From positions 4,429,642 to 4,493,641 of the forward strand of contig NZ_CP014844.1 of the NCBI RefSeq assembly GCF_001598055.1: DNA of 64,000 bases. The letters are read 5' to 3'. Shown here piece by piece: positions 36,989-46,048 of this stretch; the stretch's first letter is position 1, and each line of letters opens with the position of its first letter. Made by a program: the position numbers and the translations under genes. The notes under the pieces were generated by a model that had not been told where the DNA came from, did no database searches, and worked only from the letters and a program-made list of their open reading frames with translations. The stretch comes from Cupriavidus nantongensis. Lineage in GTDB: Bacteria > Pseudomonadota > Gammaproteobacteria > Burkholderiales > Burkholderiaceae.

Positions 36989-37522
36989 ATGCGTTTCCTG
37001 GGCGGTTATCCGCCCGGCGTGCTGGAGCAGGTGCGCGAACTGGTCGCCGCCGGCCGGCTCGGCGATCATCTGGCCCGCCGCTACCCGGGGCGCCACACCG
37101 TACAGACCGACCGCGCGCTGTACGAATACACCACCGACATCAAGCAGGAATACCTGCGCAGCGCGCCGCCGCTGCACAAGGTGGGATTCGATGCGCGGCT
37201 GGATTCCGCCCAGCGCGCGCTCGGCCTGCATACCGCGATCTCGCGCGTGCAGGGCGGCAAGCTCAAGGCCAAGAAAGAGATCCGCGTCGCCTCGCTGTTC
37301 AAGGAGGCGCCGCCGGAGTTCCTGCGCATGATCGTCGTGCACGAGCTTGCGCACCTGAAGGAAAGCGAGCACGACAAGGCCTTCTACCGCCTCTGCGAAT
37401 ACATGGAGCCGCGCTACCACCAGCTCGAGTTCGATACGCGGCTCTACCTGGCCTGGCGGGAGCTGGAACGCGCCGCCCCCGCCGCCGGCATCGAGCCGCG
37501 CACTCAGGCGTCGCAGGCGTAG
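36989..37522 (+). CDS. YgjP/SprT-like zinc metallopeptidase (M48/DUF45)
   Basis: A 177-residue protein carrying the zincin-type motif HELAHLKESEH, with His118, His122 and His128 as metal ligands and Glu119 as catalyst. This matches the YgjP-like (DUF45) metallopeptidase group. The start is uncertain: ATG at 36989 follows a modest AAGGAT site, while a GTG about 39 bases upstream would extend the chain. It follows the His7 protein gene closely on the same strand. The last 18 bases overlap the end of the convergent GH114 gene. Substrate unknown. Confidence 0.78.
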   Translation: MRFLGGYPPGVLEQVRELVAAGRLGDHLARRYPGRHTVQTDRALYEYTTDIKQEYLRSAPPLHKVGFDARLDSAQRALGLHTAISRVQGGKLKAKKEIRVASLFKEAPPEFLRMIVVHELAHLKESEHDKAFYRLCEYMEPRYHQLEFDTRLYLAWRELERAAPAAGIEPRTQASQA

Positions 37523-38388
37523 CGGAACGACCCGTTCAGCGTCCTGGGCAGCACCAGCGTGCGCAGGTTGGCCGCCTGGGCCTTGGCGCACAACCCGGCG
37601 CGCGTGGCGGCGTCCCGGTACTTGGTGGCGTATTCGATCTGGAATACCGGCTTGCCCTGTCCCGTGAACGCGGTATAGGCACCGCACTCGCGGTACTGGA
37701 AGCACTGTTCGTTGATGGCGAAGTCAAAGCTCGCGGCCAGCTCGGCCACCTGGCCCACGTCGTTCTTCAAGCCCACCGCCAGCCCGCGCGCATGCGCCTC
37801 AGCCGCCAGGAAGCGGTTGTAGTCGAGCTGGGTCTCGGCCGTCAACGGCAGGCCGGGGCTGTTGGTATAGCCATCGACATTGTCGGGATCGACCGCATCG
37901 CAGCCCTTGCTGACCGCCAGGTCCCTGCGCGCCTGCATGATGCGACGCACGTTGGCCGAGCGCGTATCCAGCCAGCGCTCGCCGGCCCAGCCCGACAGCG
38001 GGGCGCCCTGGTCCGCCTCGGTGAACTGGTTGAAGTCGGGGCGCCAGTCCTCGGAACTGCCAGCCGAGAAGTAGCAGATCACGCGCCGGCCCTGCGCCTT
38101 GAGCGCATCGATGGTGGCCTGGGGCGTATCGAACAAGTCGAAGTCATAGGCGGTCACCGCATAGCTGGTATTGAGCCTGCCGGTCAGCTGGATCTGCCAG
38201 GTGTCGGTAAGCGCCGGGGCCCAGCGCGTGGTGGCGCTGGTCGTCGTGTCGTTGATGTGCCGCGTCGTGGCCGCGGCGGTCGGCGACACCATCTCGGTCT
38301 GTCCGCCGTCGCCACCGCAGCCGCCCAGTGCCAGGCTCAGCGCAACCGACAGCAGCGCCGCTGCCTTCTTCGCATCGTTGCCATGCAT
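37504..38388 (-). CDS. GH114-type glycoside hydrolase lipoprotein
   Basis: A 294-residue predicted lipoprotein (lipobox LGGC, Cys24) with a TIM-barrel domain of the GH114/endo-alpha-1,4-polygalactosaminidase group. Family features seen are YDFDLFDTPQATIDALKAQGRRVICYFSAGS, then DAVDPDNVDGY with the likely catalytic acids, and AVGLKNDVGQ and FAINEQCFQYREC. These enzymes cleave galactosamine-rich exopolysaccharide. Outer-membrane anchoring would place it on the matrix. The final 19 bases overlap the end of the convergent peptidase gene. Confidence 0.85.
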   Translation of the reverse strand: MHGNDAKKAAALLSVALSLALGGCGGDGGQTEMVSPTAAATTRHINDTTTSATTRWAPALTDTWQIQLTGRLNTSYAVTAYDFDLFDTPQATIDALKAQGRRVICYFSAGSSEDWRPDFNQFTEADQGAPLSGWAGERWLDTRSANVRRIMQARRDLAVSKGCDAVDPDNVDGYTNSPGLPLTAETQLDYNRFLAAEAHARGLAVGLKNDVGQVAELAASFDFAINEQCFQYRECGAYTAFTGQGKPVFQIEYATKYRDAATRAGLCAKAQAANLRTLVLPRTLNGSFRYACDA

Positions 38389-38559
38389 AGGTTCTTTCCC
38401 CCTTCCCTGTGATAAACCCCGTTCGAAGCGATCGGCCCTGTTGTCGATATGCCGTGGCGGCCGGGCCTGCCGCTGCGGTCCCCGCAATGTAGCGGATTCG
38501 CGGCCCGGTCCGGAATGCAGGCCGGCCCCACTGTTCGTGCGGCGCAACACATGATGCGC

Positions 38560-38588
38560 TTGACCCATGCCGAGGCGCTATGTATAAA
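38560..38588 (+). promoter_or_regulatory. strong sigma-70 promoter ahead of the amidohydrolase-UbiD genes
   Basis: TTGACC (38560-38565) and TATAAA (38583-38588) are each 5 of 6 consensus, with the ideal 17-bp spacing. A transcript from it would have a leader of about 375 bases before the first amidohydrolase gene. The 582-bp stretch from 38389 to 38970 otherwise holds no convincing gene. Confidence 0.6.
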
Positions 38589-38787
38589 GAGCGCGTGGGT
38601 AGAAGCGGTCGATTGGACAGCAGCGGTGCAATGCCGCGACGTTCAACTGGAGATTGCTCACTGACGGAGTGTTTCGTCGGTGGCGCAATGGTCCAACGCT
38701 CCCCTGACAAAGACTCCCGATCGCAGCATGCAAGGCCGGCCCCGCGGCGTTGTTCGCGCGCGCCCGCCGCATGCGTGTCCAACCCTG

Positions 38788-38947
38788 GTGTCCTGTTCCG
38801 CAAATACCTTGCCATGAAATCGCCCAGTTGCCCGCCATGCGTCGTTGCTCGTCGTTGCCATAGCTACGGCTATGGCGCCTCCTCGCGCCTAGCCTGACGA
38901 GCAACTGGACGATTTCATTTTGGCAAGTTACTTGCGTAACAGGACAC
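38788..38947. repeat. 160-bp near-palindromic element, MITE-like
   Basis: The arms begin GTGTCCTGTT (38788-38797) and end AACAGGACAC (38938-38947). They stay complementary for about 45 bases with few mismatches, including GAAATCG.CCAGTTGC against its complement GCAACTGG.CGATTTC. Inner pairs GTTGCTCGTC/GACGAGCAAC and GCCATAGC/GGCTATGGC continue the hairpin to the centre. No transposase is encoded. This looks like a small non-autonomous palindromic element inserted in the leader upstream of the amidohydrolases. Confidence 0.72.
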
Positions 38948-38970
38948 TAGTCATTGTTAGGGGATCTCCC

Positions 38971-39873
38971 ATGATCATCGACACCAGCTGTTATCCGACC
39001 AACCTGGTGGACCTGGCCTGGCGCCACGACGGCGACCCGTTCACCGGCGAGCGCCTGATCCAGATGATGGACGGCCCATTCACCATCAACGGCAAGCCGC
39101 GCCGCATCGACAAGGCCTTTATCCAGCCGCCGCAGGGCAACACCATCTACACCTACACCGACGGCGTGAAGTCAGGCAGCGAATCGATCGACGCGTACAT
39201 GGCGTACACGGTCGAGATGGTGCGGAAGTACCCGGACCGCTTTATCGGCTGCTTCGTCTACAACCCGCGCTGCGGCGTGCAGAACGGCGTCAACGCCATC
39301 GAGCACTACGTGAAGAAGCTGGGCTTCAAGATGGTCCAGTTCCAGGCCAACATGCACGCCTACCGCCCCGACCGCGCGCTCGACTGGCTGCGTCCGGCGC
39401 TGCAGAAATGCGCCGAGCTGGGCGTGCTGGTCAAGCTGCATACCGGCGACGGTCCCTACAGCATCCCGACCGAATGGGTGCCGATGATGAAGGAGTTCCC
39501 AACGGTGAACTTCATCATGGCCCACTTCGGCGTTCAGACCGGCGGCGTGTACTGCTTCGAGCCGTTCCAGATGGCGATGGACATGCCCAACGTGTACTGC
39601 GAATCGGGCTGGTGCCTGCAGTCGCGCATCGTCGAGTTCGCCAAGGTGCTGCCCAAGCACAAGATCCTGTTCGGTTCCGACACCCCGCCCAATGAGCCCG
39701 GCATGTGGCTGCGCCTGCTGGAAGTGCTGTGCTTCGAGCCGCCCCAGGGGCTGAACCTGGACGAGGACACGCTCGAGGACTACCTCGGCAACAACGTCGC
39801 CCGGATGATCGGCCTCGAGCCGACGCCGGTGCCGCGCACGCTGGAAGAGGCGAAAGCGCGCCTGGCCGCATAA
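38971..39873 (+). CDS. amidohydrolase-2 family protein without the HxH metal motif
   Basis: A 300-residue TIM-barrel protein of the amidohydrolase-2 (ACMSD-like) family. Family members are metal-dependent decarboxylases or hydrolases. Where the tandem paralogue starts MIIDTHLHP, this copy starts MIIDTSCYP, so the first two metal ligands are replaced by Ser6 and Tyr8. The later ligands are kept: His157 in HTGDGP, His185 in HFGVQTGG and Asp237 in GSDTPPNEPG. It may be inactive and serve as a partner subunit, or use an altered metal site. The ATG at 38971 is chosen because the preceding 51 bases lie in the repeat element. It is first of three co-directional genes with its paralogue and ubiD. Confidence 0.85.
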   Translation: MIIDTSCYPTNLVDLAWRHDGDPFTGERLIQMMDGPFTINGKPRRIDKAFIQPPQGNTIYTYTDGVKSGSESIDAYMAYTVEMVRKYPDRFIGCFVYNPRCGVQNGVNAIEHYVKKLGFKMVQFQANMHAYRPDRALDWLRPALQKCAELGVLVKLHTGDGPYSIPTEWVPMMKEFPTVNFIMAHFGVQTGGVYCFEPFQMAMDMPNVYCESGWCLQSRIVEFAKVLPKHKILFGSDTPPNEPGMWLRLLEVLCFEPPQGLNLDEDTLEDYLGNNVARMIGLEPTPVPRTLEEAKARLAA

Positions 39874-39924
39874 GGTCCGCACCCGCACCCGCGCCAACGA
39901 CAACGGACTCCGGAGCACCTGAAC

Positions 39925-40839
39925 ATGATTATCGACACCCACCTGCACCCGACCAACCTGGTCGACGAAGCCTGGCGCCACACCGGCGAGCCCTTCAACG
40001 GCGAGCGCATGCTCAAGATGATGGACGGCCCCTACATGATCAACGGCAAGCCGCGCCGCATCGACATGGGCTTTATCCAGCCGCCGCCGGGCAACACCGG
40101 CTACCGCGACGGCAACCGCCGCGGCCGCGAAGGCATCCGCGACTACATGGCGTATATCGCCGAGCTGTGCCAGAAGTACCCCGACCGCTTTATCGGCAAC
40201 TTCACCTTCAACCCGCGCTGGGGCCCGGAAGAAGGCGCGCTGGAGCTCGAATTCCACGTCAAGGAGTACGGCTTCAAGATGCTGAAGCTGCATGCCAACA
40301 TGCACGGCTACCGGCCCGACCGCGCGCTCGACTGGCTGCGCCCGGCGATGAAGGTCTGCGCCAAGTACAACGTGGTGGTGCTGATCCATACCGGCGACGG
40401 GCCGTACACGATTCCGACCATGTTCTACCCGATCATCCGCGAATTCCCGATGGTCAATTTCATCATCGGGCATTTCGGCATCCAGACCGGCGGCAACTAT
40501 TCGTTCGAGGCGTTCTGGATGGCGATGGACACGCCCAACGTGTACTGCGAATCGGGCTGGTGCTTCCAGTCGCGCATCGTCGAGTTCGCGCGCCAGCTGC
40601 CGCGCGACAAGATCGTGTTCGGCACCGACACGCCGCCCAACGAGCCCGGCATGTGGCTGCGCGAGCTGGAAATGCTGTGCGGCCCCGCGCCGCAGGGTAT
40701 GGACCTGGACGAGGACGGGCTCGAGGACTACATGGGCAACAACATCGCCCGGCTGGTCGGCATCGAGACCACCGCGCCGCCCAGGACGCAGGAAGAGGCC
40801 CTGGCGCGGCTGAAGGATACCTACGCCAGCACCCGGTAG
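39925..40839 (+). CDS. amidohydrolase-2 family metal-dependent hydrolase or decarboxylase
   Basis: A 304-residue paralogue of the preceding gene, similar over the full length (about six residues in ten by eye). Its metal set is complete: His6 and His8 in DTHLHP, His155 in HTGDGP, His183 in HFGIQTGG and Asp235 in GTDTPPNEPG. Known relatives decarboxylate dihydroxybenzoates or aminocarboxymuconate semialdehyde, or hydrolyse lactones such as pyrone dicarboxylate. It sits 51 bp after its paralogue and 98 bp before ubiD, in one apparent operon. Decarboxylation or ring hydrolysis of the pathway intermediate is the likely task; substrate unknown. Confidence 0.9.
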   Translation: MIIDTHLHPTNLVDEAWRHTGEPFNGERMLKMMDGPYMINGKPRRIDMGFIQPPPGNTGYRDGNRRGREGIRDYMAYIAELCQKYPDRFIGNFTFNPRWGPEEGALELEFHVKEYGFKMLKLHANMHGYRPDRALDWLRPAMKVCAKYNVVVLIHTGDGPYTIPTMFYPIIREFPMVNFIIGHFGIQTGGNYSFEAFWMAMDTPNVYCESGWCFQSRIVEFARQLPRDKIVFGTDTPPNEPGMWLRELEMLCGPAPQGMDLDEDGLEDYMGNNIARLVGIETTAPPRTQEEALARLKDTYASTR

Positions 40840-40937
40840 TCACCAGCTGTCCGGCAGGCACGGCACGGCGGCCGGGAATGTTCCCGGCCGCCGGGGCAGC
40901 CTTCGCCCTGGCCCACCCTGACCACAGGAGCCGATCC

Positions 40938-42389
40938 ATGAACTCACCCGCAGCGCGCTTCGTTCCCGCGACCCCGGCGACGCCGGCGCGCCAGTCTTTC
41001 CACGACACCTCGCAGGACTTCCACCAGTTCCTGGCCGCCTACCGCGAGGCCTTTCCCGAAGACGTGCTGCATATCCGCGAGCCGGTCGGCGCCGACCAGG
41101 ACCCGACCGCGCTGGTGTGGGCGCTGGCCGCGCAAGGGCGCCATCCGGCCTTGCTGTTCGACCATGTCGAGGGACTGGGCACATCGCTCGCCACCAACCT
41201 GTTCGCCTCGCGCGAGCGCGTCGGGCGCATGCTGGGCGGCGTGCCGCCCGCTGGCATCCATGCCGAGTACCAGGCCCGCAGCCGCCGCATGGTGGCGCCG
41301 CGCGTGCTCGACAGCGGCGCCGTCACCGGCCATGTCGAGACGCAGCACATCGACCTGCGCACGATCCCGGCGATCCGGCACTTCGCCACCGACCGCGGCC
41401 CCTACATCACCAACGCGATCCTGATCGCGGAAGACCCCGACAGCGGCATCGGCAACGCCAGCTACCACCGCTCGATGCTGCATTCGCCGAGCGAGATCGC
41501 CACCAGCCTCCATTCGCGCGGCCACCTGTGGCGCATGCAGCAGCGCGCCGCCGAACTGGGCCGGCCGCTGCCGGTGGCGATGGTGATCGGCGCGCATCCG
41601 CTGTTCATGCTGGCCGGCGCCGCGCGGCTGCCGTTCGGCGTGGACGAGCGCCATGTCGCCGGCGGCCTGTTCGGCGCGCCGCTGGAAGTGGTACGCACGC
41701 CGCGCCACGGCATCCTGGTGCCGGCGCATGCCGAGATCGTGCTCGAAGGCGTGATCGATCCCGAGGCCCGCGTCGACGAAGGCCCGTTCGGCGAGTTCAC
41801 CGGCTACTCGTCGGACCGCTCGACCAACAACCTGCTGCGCGTGCAGAGCGTGATGCGGCGCACGGACGCGTGGCTGGTCGACGTGGTCGGCGGCAACTCG
41901 GCCGAGCACCTGAACCTGGGCCGGATCCCGCGCGAGTCCGAGATGGTGGAGAAGCTGCGCGAGCGCTTCCCCGGCGTCACCGCGGTGCACTACCCAAGCT
42001 CCGGCACGCATTTCCATGCCTACGTGGCGCTGCGCCAGAGCCGCCCGGGCGAGGCCCGCCAGGTGATGCTGGGCCTGCTCGGCTGGGACCCGTACCTGAA
42101 GACCGTGGTCGCGGTGGACGAGGACGTCGATATCACCCGCGACGAGGAAGTGCTGTGGGCCATGGCCACGCACCTGCAGCCGCACCTGGACGTGGTGGTG
42201 GTGGACGGGCTGCCGGGCAGTGCGCTGGATCCGTCGGCATCCGGTGTCGGCACCACGTCACGCATGGGGCTGGATGCGACGCGCGGGCCCAATTTCGACG
42301 GCATCCGCGCGCGCATCGACCCTGCCGCGATGACACGCGCGGCCGCGCTGCTGGCGCGGCTGGAGCGTGCGGCATCGCACGTGCCGTGA
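40938..42389 (+). CDS. UbiD family prenylated-FMN decarboxylase
   Basis: A 483-residue UbiD-type (de)carboxylase. The catalytic Glu-Arg-Glu set is recognisable: Arg178 in SYHRSML, and Glu281 and Glu286 in DEGPFGEFTGY, with the five-residue spacing seen in Fdc1. These enzymes use prenylated FMN from UbiX to decarboxylate aromatic, heteroaromatic or alpha,beta-unsaturated acids. The ATG at 40938 has an ACAGGAG site; the long upstream frame overlaps the amidohydrolase. A dedicated UbiX is encoded at the other end of the cluster. Catabolic context argues against the ubiquinone decarboxylase. Confidence 0.93.
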   Translation: MNSPAARFVPATPATPARQSFHDTSQDFHQFLAAYREAFPEDVLHIREPVGADQDPTALVWALAAQGRHPALLFDHVEGLGTSLATNLFASRERVGRMLGGVPPAGIHAEYQARSRRMVAPRVLDSGAVTGHVETQHIDLRTIPAIRHFATDRGPYITNAILIAEDPDSGIGNASYHRSMLHSPSEIATSLHSRGHLWRMQQRAAELGRPLPVAMVIGAHPLFMLAGAARLPFGVDERHVAGGLFGAPLEVVRTPRHGILVPAHAEIVLEGVIDPEARVDEGPFGEFTGYSSDRSTNNLLRVQSVMRRTDAWLVDVVGGNSAEHLNLGRIPRESEMVEKLRERFPGVTAVHYPSSGTHFHAYVALRQSRPGEARQVMLGLLGWDPYLKTVVAVDEDVDITRDEEVLWAMATHLQPHLDVVVVDGLPGSALDPSASGVGTTSRMGLDATRGPNFDGIRARIDPAAMTRAAALLARLERAASHVP

Positions 42390-42440
42390 GGCGCGGCTCA
42401 GGGATAACCCGCTGAAAACGGTCGATTCATCGTTTCACCC

Positions 42441-42453
42441 GATCGATAAATCC
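42441..42453. promoter_or_regulatory. candidate LysR site upstream of the first NCS2 permease
   Basis: GATCGATAAATCC lies 173 bp before the permease start. It matches GATCAATTAATCC (45051-45063), between the cluster's LysR gene and its molybdenum-hydroxylase operon, at 10 of 13 positions. It may be a shared operator. This is inferred from resemblance only. Confidence 0.4.
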
Positions 42454-42626
42454 ACCGCGAACGTTGTACCTTCCCTGCGCCGCTGTCATGCTGGACTGAC
42501 AAGACAGGACAGGCGCGGGCTTCGCACGAGAGGATGGCAGGACCATCCCGCAAGAGGAAGCGCCGGCACCTTGGCGACACGTTAGCGCAATGCGCAACCG
42601 GCGTGATACCGACCAAAGGAGACAGC

Positions 42627-44018
42627 ATGAACCCCACCCTGCCTACGCAAGGGAATGCCGCCGTGCATCCCGTCGACGAGGTCCTGCCCCCACCGCGCCT
42701 GCTGGCCCTGGGCCTGCAGCATGTGCTGGTGATGTATGCCGGCGCCATTGCCGTGCCGATGATCATCGGCGGCGCGCTCAAGCTGCCCAAAGACCAGGTC
42801 GCCTTCCTGATTGCCGCCGACCTGTTCTGCTGCGGCCTGGTGACGATGATCCAGAGCATCGGCATCTGGAAGGTCGGCATCCGCCTGCCGGTGATGATGG
42901 GCGTCACCTTCACCGCGATCGCGCCGATCATCGCCACCGGCTCCAATCCGTCGCTGGGGCTGCCGGCGGTGTTCGGCGCGGTGATGGTGGCGGGCGTCTT
43001 CACCTACTTTGCCGCGCCCTATGTCGGCAAGATGGTGCGCTGGTTCCCGCCGGTGGTGACCGGCACCGTGGTGCTGGTGATCGGGGTCTCGCTGATGCGG
43101 GTCGGGATCAACTGGGCCGCGGGCGGCAATCCCACCATCAATACCGCGAGCGGTCCGGTGCCCAATCCCAACTTCGGCCTGCCGGTGAACATCGCCATCG
43201 CTACCGCGGTGCTGTGCACGGTGCTGGCGCTGGTGGCGTTCGCGCGCGGCTTCCTGTGCAACGTGGCGGTGCTGATCGGCATTGCGGTGGGCTTCGTGAT
43301 TGCGCTGGCGCTGGGCAAGGTCAGCTTCGACGGCCTGCACAACGCCCACTGGGTCGAGTTCATCACGCCCTTCCACTTCGGCTGGCCCACCTTCGACGCG
43401 ATGACCTCGGTCACGCTATGCGTGGTGATGATCGTGATCATGATCGAAGGCGTGGGGCAGTTCCTGGCGCTGGGCGAGATCGTCGGCCGGCCGGTCGACT
43501 CCGAAGACCTGGCGCGCGGCCTGCGCGCGGACGGCATCGGCGCGCTGGTGGGGGCGGTGTTCAACACCTTCACCTACACCTCGTACGCACAGAACGTGGG
43601 GCTGGTGCAGGTGACCGGCGTGCGCAGCCGCTGGGTCTGCGCCACCGCCGGCGGCATCCTGATCGTGCTGGGCTGCCTGCCCAAGCTGGCCTTCTTCGCG
43701 GCATCGATCCCGCAGTACGTGCTGGGCGGCGCGGCGCTGGTGATGTTCGGCATGGTGGCGGCCACCGGCGTGCGCATCCTCGGCCATGTGGACTTTGTCG
43801 ACAACAAGAAGAACGCCTACATCGTCGCCGTCAGCGTGGCGCTGGGTATGATCCCGCTGGTATCGGACAAGTTCTTCGCGCAGATGCCGGAGCTGCTGGC
43901 CAAGTTCTGCCAGAACGGCATCCTGCTCGGCACGCTGTCCGCGGTGCTGCTGAACCTGCTGTTCAACGCCCGTTCGCCGGCCCCCCAGCCCCACGGGCTG
44001 GCCAAGGAACCGGCATGA
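42627..44018 (+). CDS. NCS2 family nucleobase/xanthine permease (first copy)
   Basis: A 463-residue inner-membrane transporter of the nucleobase-cation symporter-2 (UraA/XanQ) family with about fourteen hydrophobic segments. Family features include LALGLQHVLVMYAGAIAVPMIIGGAL near the N-terminus and the MIVIMIEGVGQFLALGEIVGRP segment, with its Glu in TM8. The ATG at 42627 has an AAAGGAGA site. Members take up uracil, xanthine, urate or related heterocycles by proton symport. Position between UbiD and the molybdenum hydroxylase suggests it imports the pathway substrate. A second NCS2 gene lies at 53486. Confidence 0.93.
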   Translation: MNPTLPTQGNAAVHPVDEVLPPPRLLALGLQHVLVMYAGAIAVPMIIGGALKLPKDQVAFLIAADLFCCGLVTMIQSIGIWKVGIRLPVMMGVTFTAIAPIIATGSNPSLGLPAVFGAVMVAGVFTYFAAPYVGKMVRWFPPVVTGTVVLVIGVSLMRVGINWAAGGNPTINTASGPVPNPNFGLPVNIAIATAVLCTVLALVAFARGFLCNVAVLIGIAVGFVIALALGKVSFDGLHNAHWVEFITPFHFGWPTFDAMTSVTLCVVMIVIMIEGVGQFLALGEIVGRPVDSEDLARGLRADGIGALVGAVFNTFTYTSYAQNVGLVQVTGVRSRWVCATAGGILIVLGCLPKLAFFAASIPQYVLGGAALVMFGMVAATGVRILGHVDFVDNKKNAYIVAVSVALGMIPLVSDKFFAQMPELLAKFCQNGILLGTLSAVLLNLLFNARSPAPQPHGLAKEPA

Positions 44019-44042
44019 GGTAGTGGCCGCAGTCAGGCGCCG

Positions 44043-44948
44043 TCAGCTGGCTTCTGCCAGCCTGGCCCGGTAGCGCATCAGCAGGTCGCGGAAGGCCTGC
44101 GCCGGCGGCGACAGCGACCGGTCCGCGTGCACCAGCAGCGAGATCTCGCGGTGGATCACCGGATCGGTCGGCATCACCGTGGCCAGCCCCAGCGCGCCGG
44201 TCAGCCGCGTCACCGCCGCGCTCATCACCGCGATGCCGAGCCCGGCGTCGACCATGCCGACCATGGTCAGCGGCAGGAACACCTCGTGCACCCGCTGCAG
44301 CGTAATGCCGCGCGCGGCCAGCGCCGTGTCCAGGCAATCGCGGATCGGGTTGCCCTTGTGCGGCCCGATCACCGGCAGCCCGGCCACGTCCTCCCAGCGC
44401 AGCGTCTTGCGCCGGCGCAGCGGATGGTGCGCGGGCATCACGATCACGAAGGCATCGTCCAGCAGCCGGTGCGCGCTCAGGTCGGGCTGGCCCTCTGGGA
44501 TGGTGCCGATGCCGAAGTCGACCTCGCCCGAGCTGACCATCTTGGTCACTTCGTGCTCGGACACATCGTGCAGCTCCACCTTCACGCCCGGATGGCTGAC
44601 GCAGAACTCGCGGATCACGCGCGGCAGCATCAGCGCCGCCTGGATCGACGATGCCGCGATCGACACGCGCCCGCGTCCCAGCGTGCGCAACTCGCTGGAG
44701 TTCTCGATCACGCTGTCGATATCGGCCACCGCCTTCTTCACCAGCGGCAGCAGTTCCGCACCGGCCTGCGTGATGTGCAGCTGGCGCGTGTGGCGGTCGA
44801 ACAGCTTCAGGCCGAGGTTGGCTTCCAGCTCGTGGATCAGCGCGCTGACCGACGACTGCGACAGGTCCAGCCTTTCGGCGGCGCGGGTGAAGTGGCGCTC
44901 CTGCGCCACGGCGATAAACGCGCGCAGCTGGCGCAGCGACACGTTCAT
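44043..44948 (-). CDS. LysR family transcriptional regulator of the catabolic cluster
   Basis: A 301-residue LysR-type activator. The helix-turn-helix is at residues about 5-65 (LRQLRAFIAVAQERHFTRAAERLDLSQSSVSALIHELE), and the effector-binding domain follows. It stands between the permease (convergent, 24 bp) and the divergent molybdenum-hydroxylase operon, so both are likely targets. In-frame sequence extends 36 codons upstream, but MNVSLRQLRAF is the normal LysR beginning. A GATCAATTAATCC candidate site lies in the divergent region. Confidence 0.9.
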   Translation of the reverse strand: MNVSLRQLRAFIAVAQERHFTRAAERLDLSQSSVSALIHELEANLGLKLFDRHTRQLHITQAGAELLPLVKKAVADIDSVIENSSELRTLGRGRVSIAASSIQAALMLPRVIREFCVSHPGVKVELHDVSEHEVTKMVSSGEVDFGIGTIPEGQPDLSAHRLLDDAFVIVMPAHHPLRRRKTLRWEDVAGLPVIGPHKGNPIRDCLDTALAARGITLQRVHEVFLPLTMVGMVDAGLGIAVMSAAVTRLTGALGLATVMPTDPVIHREISLLVHADRSLSPPAQAFRDLLMRYRARLAEAS

Positions 44949-45050
44949 GTTGCTGAGGTGGGGCACGTTGTCTACCTCCGGGATCTCGGGGTGCGCGCTC
45001 TGCGGCGAAAGCCGGGGCTTTCGCGGCGCGTCTGATTCAGAGGGTAACAC

Positions 45051-45063
45051 GATCAATTAATCC
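45051..45063. promoter_or_regulatory. candidate LysR site in the LysR/hydroxylase divergent region
   Basis: GATCAATTAATCC lies 103 bp from the LysR start and 114 bp from the FAD-subunit start. Its near-copy is at 42441-42453. It is one of the few AT-rich stretches in the 228-bp divergent region. Confidence 0.4.
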
Positions 45064-45176
45064 GATACCGGGCCTTTACCGATGAAGACCTGCCGCCCAT
45101 GATGGATTCAACGGCGCGCGCCCCGCACGACCCCGGCAAGACCGGCAGCCGCCGATGGCACAGACCAGGAGGAGCA

Positions 45177-46048
45177 ATGAGAGCGTTTGAGTATTTCGAA
45201 CCGGCGACGCTGGCCGAAGCCTCGGCCATGCTGCACCGGTGCGGTGGCAAGGCCAGCGTGCTGGCCGGCGGCACCGATCTGCTGGTGCAGATCAAGGAGT
45301 CCGTGCGCAAGCCCGAGCAGGTCATCAACATCAAGAAGATCCCGGGCATGGACGTGCTGACCTTCGATCCGGTCAACGGCCTGCGCATCGGCGCGCTGGT
45401 AACCACGCGCGCGGTGGAAACCTCGGGCTTCGTGCAGCGCCACTATGCCGGCCTGGCGAAGGCGGTGACCGACTTCGCGTCGATCCAGGTGCGGCATCGC
45501 GCCACCGTGGTCGGCAATGTCTGCCGCGCGTCGCCATCGGCGGATTCGATCGCGCCACTGGTCGCCGATGGCGCCTCGGTGCACCTGTACGGCATGTCGG
45601 GCTCGCGCGAACTGCGCGTCGAGGACTTTGTCACCGGCGTCGGCAAGACCGCCATCGCGCCGGACGAGATCGTCACCCGCATCACCGTGCCGGCCCCTCG
45701 GCCCGGCACCGGCAAGGTCTATCTGAAGCATGGCCGCCGCGTGCAGATGGAACTGGCCACCGTGGGCGTGGCGGTAACGCTGACGGTGGAGCACGGCCAC
45801 TGCGTCGACGCCGGCATCGTGCTGGCGGCGGTCGGCCCCACCCCCGTGCGCGCGGCGCGCGCCGAGCAGCTGCTGCGCGGCCAGCGCGTGACCGACGCCC
45901 TGGTCCTGCAAGCCGCGCACGCCGCCATGGACGAGGCCCGTCCGATCAGCGACGTGCGCGCCAGCGCAGCCTACCGGCGGCAGATGGTCAGCGTGCTGAC
46001 CCGCCGCGCCCTCGAACAAGCCCTGGAGGCCGCCCTGCGCGGAGCATC

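Noticed and set aside
38578..38904. Overlapping open frames on both strands in the gap before the amidohydrolases
   Set aside because: No SD, no recognisable domains, and they run through the palindromic element; composition looks non-coding.
39705..40937. Long in-frame extension upstream of ubiD
   Set aside because: It lies in a different frame of the second amidohydrolase gene and encodes Arg/Pro-rich shadow sequence; UbiD begins after ACAGGAG at 40938.
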